64,000 nt of DNA from Halogranum gelatinilyticum (GTDB lineage: Archaea > Halobacteriota > Halobacteria > Halobacteriales > Haloferacaceae). Numbering within the stretch: the first letter of the stretch is position 1; the number at the start of each line of letters is the position of its first letter. The stretch spans positions 973,295 to 1,037,294 of the forward strand of contig NZ_FNHL01000001.1 in NCBI RefSeq assembly GCF_900103715.1, written 5' to 3'. The notes under the pieces were generated by a model that did no database searches, was not told the origin of the DNA, and worked only from the letters and a program-made list of their open reading frames with translations. The position numbers and the translations under genes are program-made. This document shows, piece after piece, positions 1 to 8,227 of the stretch.

Positions 1-1023
1 GTCGGCCTCGCCGCCCTCATCTTCCTCCTCGTCCAGTTGGGCGCGCTGGCACTCGTGCCCTCGTTCGAGGCCGCCGGCTACCAGACCGTCGAGGACCCCT
101 CGGACCCGACGAACAGCCTCTACTACATCGCCGCCATCCTCGTCATGACGGGGTTCATGCTCGCGGCGTTCAAGTACAATCTCGACCAGGTCATCCGCGG
201 CATCATCATCCTCACGAGCGGCCTGCTCGCGTGGTACGTCTTCAACGTCCTCGTCTCGCCGGTCGTCGCCGTCGCGCTCGCCGTCGCCGTCTCGGTCGCG
301 CTGCTCGTCTACCCCGAGTGGTACGTCATCGACACCGCGGGCGTGTTGATGGGGGCGGCCGCGGCCGCGCTGTTCGGCATCAGCTTCGGTCTCCTGCCCG
401 CCGTCGTCCTCCTCACGCTGCTCGCGGTCTACGACGCCATCAGCGTCTACGGCACCGAACACATGCTCGACCTCGCCGAGGGCGTGATGGACCTCAACAT
501 CCCCGTCGTGCTCGTCATCCCGCTCACGCTGTCGTACTCGCTGTTGGACGCACAGGCCGACGCGAAGGCCGAGGAATCTGCCAGCACTGCCACCGACGGT
601 GGCGACACAGCCGACGCCAGCGACGCCAGTGACGACGCCGAAGTCAGTGCTGACGCCGCCGAAGTGGCCGACGACACCGAGTCCCGCGGCGAGGAGGTCT
701 CGCCCGACGCCGACGAGCGCGACGTCTTCTTCATCGGTCTCGGCGACGCGGTCATGCCGACCGTGATGGTCGCAAGCGGTGCGTTCTTCCTCGACGCCGG
801 CAACCTCGGGCTCTCCGTCCTCCCGGCACTCAACCTTCCTGCCCTCCTTGCGATGGTCGGGACGTTCCTCGGACTCGGCACGCTACTGTGGATGGTGATG
901 AAGGGCCGTGCCCACGCGGGACTTCCGCTGCTCAACGGCGGTGCAATCGGCGGCTACCTGCTTGGTGCGGTGCTCTCGGGCGTCTCGCTCGTGCAGGCAC
1001 TTGGTCTCGGGCCGTATCTCTGA
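1..1023 (+). CDS. Presenilin-like A22 family intramembrane aspartyl protease (5' end outside window)
   Basis: This is an intramembrane aspartyl protease of the presenilin/signal-peptide-peptidase family, cleaving peptide bonds inside the membrane. The reading frame is open from base 1, so the true start lies upstream. The two catalytic aspartates are visible: Asp in a VYDAIS motif (codon 433-435) and Asp in GLGD (codon 745-747). A C-terminal GLPLLNGG stretch takes the place of the PAL motif. About eight hydrophobic segments are present. Between the two catalytic helices is a long Asp/Ala/Glu-rich loop (about bases 545-715), as in other haloarchaeal members. The substrate is unknown. The next gene runs convergently. 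Family assignment is firm; the full length is not known. Confidence 0.9.
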   Translation, partial: VGLAALIFLLVQLGALALVPSFEAAGYQTVEDPSDPTNSLYYIAAILVMTGFMLAAFKYNLDQVIRGIIILTSGLLAWYVFNVLVSPVVAVALAVAVSVALLVYPEWYVIDTAGVLMGAAAAALFGISFGLLPAVVLLTLLAVYDAISVYGTEHMLDLAEGVMDLNIPVVLVIPLTLSYSLLDAQADAKAEESASTATDGGDTADASDASDDAEVSADAAEVADDTESRGEEVSPDADERDVFFIGLGDAVMPTVMVASGAFFLDAGNLGLSVLPALNLPALLAMVGTFLGLGTLLWMVMKGRAHAGLPLLNGGAIGGYLLGAVLSGVSLVQALGLGPYL

Positions 1024-1038
1024 GGGAGAAACAGTCGC

Positions 1039-1509
1039 TTAGTCGTCCGCGCCTTCGCGCACCTTGACGGCCATGCCGCTGTCGAAGTCGAGAATCGCAT
1101 CCGCAGAGAGTTCTGCGCGACCGACGGCGAGCAGGTCGCCACGCTCGTGGACGACGGCCACTTCGTCGCCGGGGCGAATCTCCTCGTCGACGTCGCAGAC
1201 GAACTTCGCGAAGACGTTCTTGCCGTCGCGGACGAACGGTTCGCTCTCGTCGTCGACGACGACGCGGTTCGCCAGTCCGTCGCGGGCGGCGACGAGGCGG
1301 GCACCGCCCTCGATACCGAGCGTGAACCGGCCGTCGGTGCCGTAGGAGACGACGCGGTCGTCACCGGCGTGAATCTGGCGGGGGCGGCCGCTGGTCGACC
1401 GCGATACCCGCAACTGCTCGTCGGCAGGAAACAGTCCGTCGCCCGCGCCCGCGCCGAACTGGTAGTCGGCAACGGTCCGTAGGTCGGCGAGATCCTCGGC
1501 GTCACTCAT
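1039..1509 (-). CDS. PUA domain-containing protein
   Basis: A 156-aa soluble protein. The C-terminal half (from about residue 75, with VVDDESEPFVRDGKNVF, then a DEEIRPGDEVAVV strand pattern and a closing GMAVKVREG) looks like the PUA RNA-binding fold found at the C-terminus of archaeosine transglycosylases and related RNA-modifying enzymes. I chose the ATG at 1509 (MSDAEDLADL) because the frame upstream is low-quality Arg/Ser-rich translation and the protein-like composition begins here. It lies 53 nt downstream of the NYN-domain gene on the same strand, so the two may be co-transcribed and both act on RNA. No catalytic domain is visible. The PUA call rests on pattern recognition and needs a profile search. 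Confidence 0.75.
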   Translation of the reverse strand: MSDAEDLADLRTVADYQFGAGAGDGLFPADEQLRVSRSTSGRPRQIHAGDDRVVSYGTDGRFTLGIEGGARLVAARDGLANRVVVDDESEPFVRDGKNVFAKFVCDVDEEIRPGDEVAVVHERGDLLAVGRAELSADAILDFDSGMAVKVREGADD

Positions 1510-1561
1510 GGCGCGTCGTTGCCGACGCGCGGTGAAAGCGGCTTCGGATGCGCGTGGCGAA

Positions 1562-2059
1562 TCAGAGCAGGAACGTGTCCTCGCGCTCGGACATGTCGAT
1601 GAAGGCGTCTGCGGCCTCGACGAGTTCGTCGGCGGTGGAGTTCTTGAACGCCGCGACCTCGATACGAACCCCTTCGTGACGGAGATGCGAGCAGAGCCGG
1701 GCGAAGTCGCCGTCGCCCGAGCAGAGGACGACCGTGTCGACGTGGTTCGCGAGCGTGACGGCGTCCAGCGCGATGCCGAGGTCCCAGTCGGCCTTCTTCG
1801 ACCCGTCGCCGAAGGTCTTGATGTCCTTGATCTTCGCCTCGAAGCCGATGTCGACGAGCGCGTCGAAGAAGCGTTCCTCGTCGGGCGACTCCGCACGGAT
1901 GACGTAGGCGATGGCCCGCGTCAGTTCCCGGCCCTGCACCGACTTCTCCAAGAGCGAGGAGTAGTCGATGTTTCGTGAGTAGAGACTCTGGGCGGTGTGA
2001 TAGAGGTTCTGCGCGTCGGCGAGGACCGCGACGCGCTGGTTCGGGTGAATTTCAGTCAT
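1562..2059 (-). CDS. NYN/LabA-like PIN-fold domain protein, putative nuclease
   Basis: A 165-aa protein of the NYN (LabA/DUF88) group, a PIN-like fold with metal-dependent ribonuclease members. The key acidic positions are visible. Near the N-terminus is VAVLADAQNLYHTA with the Asp-x-x-Asn signature. In the middle is KADWDLGIALD, and later VVLCSGDGDFARL, the SGDGDF motif typical of the family. The start at 2059 (MTEIHPNQRV) is preferred over longer in-frame extensions because the upstream residues are not conserved-looking. It is transcribed away from the lysine operon, and its promoter must lie in 2060-2210. The substrate is unknown. Confidence 0.85.
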   Translation of the reverse strand: MTEIHPNQRVAVLADAQNLYHTAQSLYSRNIDYSSLLEKSVQGRELTRAIAYVIRAESPDEERFFDALVDIGFEAKIKDIKTFGDGSKKADWDLGIALDAVTLANHVDTVVLCSGDGDFARLCSHLRHEGVRIEVAAFKNSTADELVEAADAFIDMSEREDTFLL

Positions 2060-2215
2060 TACTCGGCCAGTCCGGGCGGAGCGCCATAGAAGCTTCGTCC
2101 ACGCCCCGTCCGGGTGGTCTCGGACGGCTCCGATTCGGAGCCCCACGAGCCGCGACAGACGCCCCGGTTCGTGTCACCACGGGCCATGGCAGGCAGTTCT
2201 GGTGCGTGACGTAAG

Positions 2216-2224
2216 TTATAATAT
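2216..2224 (+). promoter_or_regulatory. TATA-like box, likely promoter of the lysine operon
   Basis: TTATAATAT is the only strongly AT-rich octamer in this GC-rich interval. With the usual archaeal spacing of about 25 nt, transcription would start near 2245-2250. That gives dapA an unusually long leader of about 165-170 nt. It could instead serve the divergent gene. Inference from composition only. Confidence 0.4.
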
Positions 2225-2245
2225 CGAGAGTCACAGTAGCCTAAA

Positions 2246-2256
2246 CGTGATTCACG
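2246..2256. promoter_or_regulatory. Perfect 11-bp palindrome (possible operator) at the predicted dapA transcription start
   Basis: CGTGA-T-TCACG is a perfect odd palindrome located 22 bp after the TATA-like box, where a repressor would block the start site. Lrp/AsnC-type regulators bind such short dyads, but nothing here identifies the regulator. Confidence 0.3.
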
Positions 2257-2316
2257 CCGTCGTTGCGTCGGGCACGCCCCGGACAACAGCGGCCGCGTTC
2301 GCTTTTCTCAAAAAAC

Positions 2317-2384
2317 GTCCGTAACCTCGCTCGCGGCAGGGGTGGCGACCCTGTCCCGGGTGAACCCCCGGCGGAGGTACGGAC
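2317..2384 (+). promoter_or_regulatory. Structured 5' leader of dapA: predicted three-way junction RNA
   Basis: The closing stem pairs 2317-2322 (GTCCGT) with 2379-2384 (ACGGAC), and 2324-2328 (ACCTC) with 2374-2378 (GAGGT), leaving a single A bulge at 2323. Inside it are two hairpins. One pairs CAGGG (2337-2341) with CCCTG (2349-2353). The other pairs CGGG (2357-2360) with CCCG (2367-2370). The element ends 30 nt before the dapA ATG. No known bacterial lysine riboswitch core is recognisable. A regulatory leader or riboswitch-like role is inferred from position and foldability alone. Confidence 0.4.
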
Positions 2385-2414
2385 ACGAGAGTACGACAAC
2401 CAGAGACAGGACAC

Positions 2415-3326
2415 ATGACACGCACACACTTCAACGGGGTCTATCCGGCGATGACGACGCCGTTCACCCCCGACGGCGACATCGACTTCGAACAGCTTCG
2501 AACGGACGCACAACGACTCGTGGACGCCGGTGTCGACGGGCTGGTCCCCGTCGGCTCGACCGGCGAGAGCGCGACGCTGACGCACGACGAACACGTGGAG
2601 GTGGTGGAGGCGGTCGTCGACGAGGTCGACGACGTCCCCGTCATCGCCGGTTCCGGCTCGAACTCCACGCGGGAGGCACTCGAACTCTCCAAGCGCTCGG
2701 CCGACGCCGGTGCCGACGCACTGCTTCTCATCTCACCCTACTACAACAAGCCCGAACCGGCCGGGATGTACGAGCACTACCGGACCATCGCCGACGAGGT
2801 CGACGTCCCCCAGATCGTCTACAACGTCCCCTCGCGGACGGGCCGCAACATCGCGGTCGACACCGTCGTCGAGCTCGCGAGCCACGAGAACATCGCGGGC
2901 TACAAGGCAGCCAGCGGCGACCTCAACCGCGTCTCGGAGGTCGTCGAACGCACGCGCGACGAGGCCTTCGACGTCCTCTCGGGCGACGACGGACTGACGC
3001 TGCCGGTCCTCTCGGTGGGCGGCACGGGTACCATCAGCGTCATCGCCAACATCGAACCCGAACGGACCTGCGCGCTCGTCGGTGCCGCGCTCGCGGGCGA
3101 CTACGACCGTGCGCGGGCCATCCACCACGAACTCGGCCCGCTGACCCGCCAGCTGTTCGTCGAGACCAACCCCATCCCGGTCAAGGAGGCGATGCAGATG
3201 CGCGGCCACGGCAGTGCCAGAATGCGGCCGCCGCTGTCGCGGCTCTCCGAACAGCACCGTGACCGGCTCCGACAGCTGCTCGCGGAACTCGAGGGCGACG
3301 TGGAACCCGTGGAGGCCGAGCGATGA
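2415..3326 (+). CDS. dapA: 4-hydroxy-tetrahydrodipicolinate synthase
   Basis: DapA condenses pyruvate with aspartate semialdehyde, the first committed step of lysine/diaminopimelate synthesis. The 303-aa length is normal for this TIM-barrel family. The phosphate-like loop GSTGES is at residues 47-52, Tyr136 is in VYNVPSRTG, and the Schiff-base lysine is Lys164 in AGYKAAS. It is the first gene of a plus-strand operon. Its stop overlaps the dapB start by 4 nt (ATGA), implying translational coupling. The ATG at 2415 follows the structured leader described above, and there is no Shine-Dalgarno sequence. Confidence 0.97.
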   Translation: MTRTHFNGVYPAMTTPFTPDGDIDFEQLRTDAQRLVDAGVDGLVPVGSTGESATLTHDEHVEVVEAVVDEVDDVPVIAGSGSNSTREALELSKRSADAGADALLLISPYYNKPEPAGMYEHYRTIADEVDVPQIVYNVPSRTGRNIAVDTVVELASHENIAGYKAASGDLNRVSEVVERTRDEAFDVLSGDDGLTLPVLSVGGTGTISVIANIEPERTCALVGAALAGDYDRARAIHHELGPLTRQLFVETNPIPVKEAMQMRGHGSARMRPPLSRLSEQHRDRLRQLLAELEGDVEPVEAER

Positions 3327-4084
3327 CACGCCTCGCGGTCACCGGCGCCGGCGGGCGCATGGGCCGCGAGGTCATCGAGGCCGCGAGCGAGCGCGAGGAC
3401 GTCGAGGTCGTCCTCGCCGTCAACCGCAGCGACGTCGACGCAGTCGCTGGCGTCGCCGTCGAGGACGCGGCCGACTTCGCGTCGCTCCTCGCCGAGCGCG
3501 ATCCGGACGTCGTCGTCGACTTCACCGGGCCCGAGTCCAGCCTCGACTACGTCGCCGCCTGCGCCGAGACCGGCGTCGCCGCCGTCGTCGGCACGACCGG
3601 CTTCGACGAAGACGGTGAGGCCGCACTCGACGACGCGAGCGAGTCGGTGCCGCTGCTCAAGGCGTCGAACTTCGCCCGCGGCGTCGCCGCCTTCCGGCAG
3701 GCCGTCCGCGAGGCGGTCGGCTCGCTGCCGGGCTACGACATCGAGGTGATGGAGACCCACCACAACGCGAAGCGCGACGCTCCCTCGGGAACGGCCAACA
3801 GTATCCTCGACGACATCGAAGAGGTCAGAGGAGACCTCACCCACCGGACCCACGGCCGCGAGGGCGACCAGCCCCGCGAGGAGGGCGAAGTCGGTGTCCA
3901 CGCCCGACGCGCGGGCGACATCACCGGCCAACACGAGGTGCTCGTCGCGGGCAACCACGAACTCCTCGAACTCACCCACCGCGCAGAGTCTCGGGGCGTC
4001 TTCGCCGAAGGCGCGCTCGACGCAGCAGTCTGGCTCGACGACCGCGACACCGGCCGCTACGACTTCTTCGACGTACTCAACTAA
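3323..4084 (+). CDS. dapB: 4-hydroxy-tetrahydrodipicolinate reductase
   Basis: DapB reduces hydroxy-tetrahydrodipicolinate with NAD(P)H. The Rossmann dinucleotide motif VTGAGGRMG lies at the N-terminus, followed by VVDFTGPESS and VVGTTGF. The catalytic/substrate region METHHNAKRDAPSGTA carries His146, His147 and Lys150. The C-terminal GVHARRAGDITGQHEV pattern is typical of the family. It has 253 aa and starts inside the dapA stop codon. The next gene follows after 21 nt. Confidence 0.97.
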   Translation: MTRLAVTGAGGRMGREVIEAASEREDVEVVLAVNRSDVDAVAGVAVEDAADFASLLAERDPDVVVDFTGPESSLDYVAACAETGVAAVVGTTGFDEDGEAALDDASESVPLLKASNFARGVAAFRQAVREAVGSLPGYDIEVMETHHNAKRDAPSGTANSILDDIEEVRGDLTHRTHGREGDQPREEGEVGVHARRAGDITGQHEVLVAGNHELLELTHRAESRGVFAEGALDAAVWLDDRDTGRYDFFDVLN

Positions 4085-4105
4085 CCACGCCTCAACTACC
4101 AACAC

Positions 4106-4948
4106 ATGACGCTCCAATCTGACGTATCCGACCTGTGGCACCAGTATCAGACCGACGACCTCGCCGCCGCCGACGCAGCCGACGCGCTCGACACGCTCGA
4201 CGAGTTCCTCGTCGCGCTCGAAGCGGGCGAGATCCGTGCCGCCGAAAACGACGGCGGCAGCGGTCCCGACGCCTGGACGGTCAACGAGTGGGTCAAGCAG
4301 GGGATTCTCCTCAACTTCGGCCTGCGCGAGACCGAACCGCGCGAGTACGGCGACGTCCGCTACCACGACGTGCTGCCGCTGCGCGACACGGCCGACCTCG
4401 CCGAGCGCGGAACACGCAACACACCCGATGGCACGACCATCCGACGCGGGGCCTACCTCGGCGAGGACTGCATCATGATGAGTCCCTCGTTCGTCAACAT
4501 CGGCGCGTACGTCGGCGACGGCACGCTCGTCGACTCCTGTGACACGGTCGGCTCCTGTGCGCAGATCGGTGAGGGCGTCAAGCTCGGCGCGAACACGCTC
4601 ATCGGCGGCGTCCTCGAACCCGTCGAGGACGCGCCGGTCATCGTCGAGGACGGCGTCTCGCTCGGTGCGGGCTGCCGCGTCACCTCGGGCTTCGTCGTCG
4701 GCGAGAACTCCATCGTCGGCGAAAATACGCTCCTGACGCCGCGCATCCCGGTCTACGACCTCGTCGAGGAGGAAGTCCTCTACGGCGAACTGCCGGCCGA
4801 GCGTCGCGCGTTCACACGCTTCGTCGAGTCCTCGCTCGGCGACCACGACCTGTTCGCCGGTGGCGCGTACAAGCCCGCCGTCGTCGCGCTCGACGTCGAG
4901 GAGGATACCATCGACGCGACCCGCCGCGAAGAAGCACTGCGAGAGTAA
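4106..4948 (+). CDS. dapD: 2,3,4,5-tetrahydropyridine-2,6-dicarboxylate N-succinyltransferase
   Basis: DapD transfers a succinyl group from succinyl-CoA to tetrahydrodipicolinate, which commits the pathway to the succinylase branch. The 280-aa protein has an N-terminal helical region. From about residue 105 it has hexapeptide-repeat sequence (isoleucine-patch strands such as GAYLGEDCIMMSPSFVNIGAYV and VIVEDGVSLGAGC) that builds a left-handed beta helix. The companion deacylase dapE is the last gene of the same operon, which supports the succinyl rather than acetyl assignment. It abuts lysA directly. Confidence 0.93.
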   Translation: MTLQSDVSDLWHQYQTDDLAAADAADALDTLDEFLVALEAGEIRAAENDGGSGPDAWTVNEWVKQGILLNFGLRETEPREYGDVRYHDVLPLRDTADLAERGTRNTPDGTTIRRGAYLGEDCIMMSPSFVNIGAYVGDGTLVDSCDTVGSCAQIGEGVKLGANTLIGGVLEPVEDAPVIVEDGVSLGAGCRVTSGFVVGENSIVGENTLLTPRIPVYDLVEEEVLYGELPAERRAFTRFVESSLGDHDLFAGGAYKPAVVALDVEEDTIDATRREEALRE

Positions 4949-6214
4949 ATGTCCGAAAACCCCGACGTCCGGCGGCTGGCAGACTGGGACGGCGAGTCCC
5001 TGCGAGCCTTGGCTGCGGAGCACGACACGCCGCTGTACGTGATGGACTTAGACCGGGTGCGCGAGAACTGCGAGCGGCTCAAGTCGGCGTTCCCGGACGA
5101 GGAGGTCCGCTACGCCGTCAAGGCCCACACCGGCCGCGCCGTCCTCGAAACAGTCCGCGAGGCCGGACTCGCCGCCGAGTGCGCCTCGGCGGGTGAAGTG
5201 ATGCGCGCATTCGATGCGGGCTACGAGGGCCACGAGGTCCAGTACACCGCCGTCAACCCGCCCGCCGTCGACCTCGACTACGTGGTCGACGCGTGGGAGG
5301 AACATCCCGACCTCACCATCACCGTCGGCGCGGCCGACACGGTCGACCGCCTGCGCGAGCGCGGCTTCGACGGCCGACTCTGTGTGCGAGTGAATCCGGG
5401 TGTCGGGGCGGGCCACCACGAGAAGGTCCAGACCGGCGCGAACGCCAAGTTCGGCGTCCCGTACGACCGGGTGCCGGACCTACTCGCCGAGGCCCGAGAA
5501 GACTTCGACGTCGTCGGTATCCACGCCCACGCCGGCAGCGGCATTTCTGGAGATGACCTCGAGAACCACCGCGAACTCGTCCGGCGGATGGGCGAGTTGG
5601 CCCGCGACGTCGGCGAGCTGGAGTTCGTCGACGTCGGCGGCGGCTTCGGTGTCCCGTACCACGAGGACGAACCGCCGCTGGATCTTGAGGCCGTCGCCGA
5701 CGCGACGCGGGAGGCCATCGGCGACATCGACGCAACGCTCGCGGTCGAACCCGGCCGCTACGTCGTCGCCGACGCGGGCGTCCTGCTCACGCGGGTCAAC
5801 ACCGTCAAGCCGGCCGACGACACGACCGTCGTCGGCATCGACGCGGGGATGACTACGCTGCTCCGCCCCGCGATGTACGGCTCGTATCACGCGCTCGCAA
5901 ACCTGAGTGCTGCCGAGGCCGACGGAGCCGACGGAGCCGACGGAGCCGACGACGACCGCGTGGCAATACCTGTCACCGTCACCGGCCCTATTTGCGAGAG
6001 CAGTGACGTACTGTGTGAAGACCGCCCACTGCCGCGGCCAGCCCGTGGCGACCTGTTCGCGATCGGTAACGCCGGTGCCTACGGCTACGAGATGGCAAGC
6101 ACCTACAACTCGCGGCCCCGACCGGCGGAAGTCGCACTCGAGTCCGGTGACTCCCGACTCGTCCGCCGACGTGAGCAGTTATGCGAACTGACCGAGCTGG
6201 AGGACCACGTATGA
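4949..6214 (+). CDS. lysA: Diaminopimelate decarboxylase
   Basis: LysA is the PLP enzyme that decarboxylates meso-diaminopimelate to L-lysine. The PLP lysine is Lys58 in VRYAVKAHTG. The family motifs HAHAGSGI, DVGGGFGVPY, EPGRYVVADAG and GPICESSDVL (active-site Cys at the dimer interface) are in order. The protein has 421 aa. A short Ala-Asp-Gly repeat (GADGADGAD, bases about 5925-5950) sits in a surface loop before the CESSD motif and looks like a lineage-specific insertion. The start is immediately after the dapD stop. The stop overlaps the dapF ATG by 4 nt. Confidence 0.96.
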   Translation: MSENPDVRRLADWDGESLRALAAEHDTPLYVMDLDRVRENCERLKSAFPDEEVRYAVKAHTGRAVLETVREAGLAAECASAGEVMRAFDAGYEGHEVQYTAVNPPAVDLDYVVDAWEEHPDLTITVGAADTVDRLRERGFDGRLCVRVNPGVGAGHHEKVQTGANAKFGVPYDRVPDLLAEAREDFDVVGIHAHAGSGISGDDLENHRELVRRMGELARDVGELEFVDVGGGFGVPYHEDEPPLDLEAVADATREAIGDIDATLAVEPGRYVVADAGVLLTRVNTVKPADDTTVVGIDAGMTTLLRPAMYGSYHALANLSAAEADGADGADGADDDRVAIPVTVTGPICESSDVLCEDRPLPRPARGDLFAIGNAGAYGYEMASTYNSRPRPAEVALESGDSRLVRRREQLCELTELEDHV

Positions 6215-7095
6215 GTTTACAAGCAGACCCCACTGTCTCTTTCGAGAAGTACCACGGAACGAGTAACGACTTCGTCATCGTCGACGCCGACGAGTTCGTC
6301 CCGAACCGCTACGCCTTCGCGACCACCTACTGCGACCGCGAGGGCGGCGTCGGCGTCGACCTCGACATCGGTCCCGACGGCCATATCGGCGCGGACGGCG
6401 TGCTCTTTCTCGCCTTAGAGGAGAAGTATTCGCCACCGCGCGTCATCATGACGCTCGTCCAGCCCGACGGCTCGACGGCCGCGATGTGCGGCAACGGCGC
6501 GCGCTGTGCCGCCGCGTGGGCCGCCGAACGGACCGGCGCGAGCGAGGTCATGGTCGACACGCAGGCGGGCACCCGCCACGCCACCGTCGACGGTGCGGAC
6601 ATCACTATCGAGATGGGCGTGCCGTCGTTCGAGCCGCGAGACGTGCCGCTGGCCCGCGACGAACCGCTCGTCGACGAGGACGTCGAAGGCCTGCGAGTGA
6701 CGGCCGTCAACACGGGCGTCCCCCACGCCGTCGCGTTCGTCGACGACGTCGACGACGTCGACCTCGAAGCCGTCGCTCCCCCTGTCCGTCACGCGGACGT
6801 CTTCCCCGAGGGCGCGAACGTGAACGTCGCCTCGGTAGGCGAGGACGGCATCCGACAGCGGACCTTCGAGCGCGGCGTCGAGGGCGAGACCCAGTCCTGC
6901 GGTACCGGCGCGGTCGCCATCGTCGCCGCCGCGAAGCGGCTCGGACTCGTCGACGCGAACGAGCCGGTCACCGTCAGCCCGCCCGGCGGCGACCTCGAAA
7001 TCACCGTCCCGGACGACGCGCCCGCGACGCTCCGTGGTCCCGTCGCCCACGAGTTCGCCGGCGAACTCGCCCGCGACCCGTCGGCCGACCAGTGA
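6211..7095 (+). CDS. dapF: Diaminopimelate epimerase
   Basis: DapF interconverts LL- and meso-diaminopimelate without a cofactor, using two cysteines. Both are present: Cys93 in MCGNGARC and Cys229 in ETQSCGTGA. The N-terminal FEKYHGTSNDFVIVD is canonical. I chose the ATG at 6211 (MSLQADPTVS), which overlaps the lysA stop as ATGA, rather than an upstream ATG at 6181 that would lie inside lysA. This gives 294 aa. Its stop again overlaps the next start (GTGA). Confidence 0.95.
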   Translation: MSLQADPTVSFEKYHGTSNDFVIVDADEFVPNRYAFATTYCDREGGVGVDLDIGPDGHIGADGVLFLALEEKYSPPRVIMTLVQPDGSTAAMCGNGARCAAAWAAERTGASEVMVDTQAGTRHATVDGADITIEMGVPSFEPRDVPLARDEPLVDEDVEGLRVTAVNTGVPHAVAFVDDVDDVDLEAVAPPVRHADVFPEGANVNVASVGEDGIRQRTFERGVEGETQSCGTGAVAIVAAAKRLGLVDANEPVTVSPPGGDLEITVPDDAPATLRGPVAHEFAGELARDPSADQ

Positions 7096-8204
7096 GCGCG
7101 ACGTTCGACCCGGTCGACTTCCTCGTCGAGGCCGTCCCCATCGACTCGACCGACGAGGCGGTCGACGAGATGCGGGAGTTCCTCGTAGAGACGCTCGCGG
7201 CCCACGGCGTCGAGGCGACCGTCGACGGCGCGGGCAACACGGTTGCGACGAAAGGGTCGGGCGACGCGGACGCGCCACATATCGTCCTCAACACCCACAT
7301 CGACACCGTCCCGCCGCACGTCCCCCTCGAACGCGACGACGCGGCGGGCGTGATTCGCGGCCGTGGCTCCTGTGACGCGAAGGGACCGCTCGCCGCACTG
7401 CTCTCGGCGTTCTTAGCCACGGACCCTGGCGACGCCGGACGGCTGACCCTCGCTATCACCCCCGACGAGGAGGTGCTGTCGACCGGCGCGGCCGCGCTCG
7501 ACCTCGACGGCGATATGTACATCGTCGGCGAGCCGACCGGTCTCGACGTCTGCAACGCGGCGAAAGGGCGGTTCCAGGGAACCATCACGCTCTCGGGCGT
7601 CGCAGCCCACGCTGCCGAACCCGAATCTGGTGTCAACACAATCTTCGCCGTCGAGCAGGTGCTCTCGGTGCTCCGCGCGTTCGACGCCGACCGCGAGCCG
7701 CATTCGTCGCTCGGGCCAGCGACACTCACACCGACCACCATCGAGGGCGGCTCCGCGACGAACCAGATTCCCGCCGACTGTCGCATCGTCGTCGACCGCC
7801 GGACCATCCCGCCGGAGACGGCCGAGAGCTTCCGCGACGCGCTCGCGACCCAGTTGCGCGCGGCCGTCCCCGACGACGTCGGCGTCGACTTCTCACTCAC
7901 CGACCGGCCGACGCCCTTCCTCGAAGCCTTCGCGACCGACGCCGACGACCCGCTCGTAGAGACGTTGGCCGCGGCGGCCCGAGAGGCGAGCGAGACGACC
8001 GGACGGACGGGTGGGACGGTTCGGCCGTTCACCGCCGCGACGGAGGCGTCGTACTTCGCGCCCGCCCCGACCGTCGTCTTCGGTCCCGGCGACCTCGCCG
8101 ACGACGAGGGAGCCGTCGCTCACGCCGAGCGCGAGTACGTAAAAACCGAAGACGTGCGAGCCGCAGCGGCAGCCGTCGAGTCGACGCTGGGCGATCTGTT
8201 CTGA
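7092..8204 (+). CDS. dapE: Succinyl-diaminopimelate desuccinylase (M20 family)
   Basis: DapE is a di-zinc M20 amidohydrolase that removes succinate from succinyl-LL-diaminopimelate. Metal ligands and catalytic residues are visible: His69 and Asp71 in NTHIDTVP, Asp95 in GRGSCDAKGP, Glu126/Glu127 in TPDEEV, and VGEPTG. A lid/dimerisation domain follows, with the substrate motif GGSATNQIPADC. The GTG start at 7092 overlaps the dapF stop, giving 370 aa. Some M20 paralogs act on other acyl amino acids, but operon context supports DapE. No N-succinyl-DAP aminotransferase (dapC) is encoded in the operon, so that step must be supplied elsewhere. Confidence 0.88.
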   Translation: MSATFDPVDFLVEAVPIDSTDEAVDEMREFLVETLAAHGVEATVDGAGNTVATKGSGDADAPHIVLNTHIDTVPPHVPLERDDAAGVIRGRGSCDAKGPLAALLSAFLATDPGDAGRLTLAITPDEEVLSTGAAALDLDGDMYIVGEPTGLDVCNAAKGRFQGTITLSGVAAHAAEPESGVNTIFAVEQVLSVLRAFDADREPHSSLGPATLTPTTIEGGSATNQIPADCRIVVDRRTIPPETAESFRDALATQLRAAVPDDVGVDFSLTDRPTPFLEAFATDADDPLVETLAAAAREASETTGRTGGTVRPFTAATEASYFAPAPTVVFGPGDLADDEGAVAHAEREYVKTEDVRAAAAAVESTLGDLF

Positions 8205-8227
8205 GGTTTTCGAGGAAAATTTCACTG

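Larger units (their letters stand above)
2060..2414. other. Divergent intergenic region between the NYN gene and dapA
   Basis: There is no convincing gene in these 355 bases. They hold an AT-rich promoter-like patch, a short palindrome and a structured leader segment, each listed separately. The first 150 bases must carry the promoter of the NYN-domain gene, but no clear box can be assigned. Confidence 0.7.

Noticed and set aside
2317-2384. Bacterial-type lysine riboswitch
   Set aside because: It is too small and lacks the five-helix lysine riboswitch core. Only a generic structured leader is claimed.
3101-5023. 640-codon open frame on the minus strand antisense to dapA-dapD
   Set aside because: It lies opposite clear lysine genes. 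Long antisense frames are expected in DNA with near-total G/C third positions, and the translation shows no recognisable domain.
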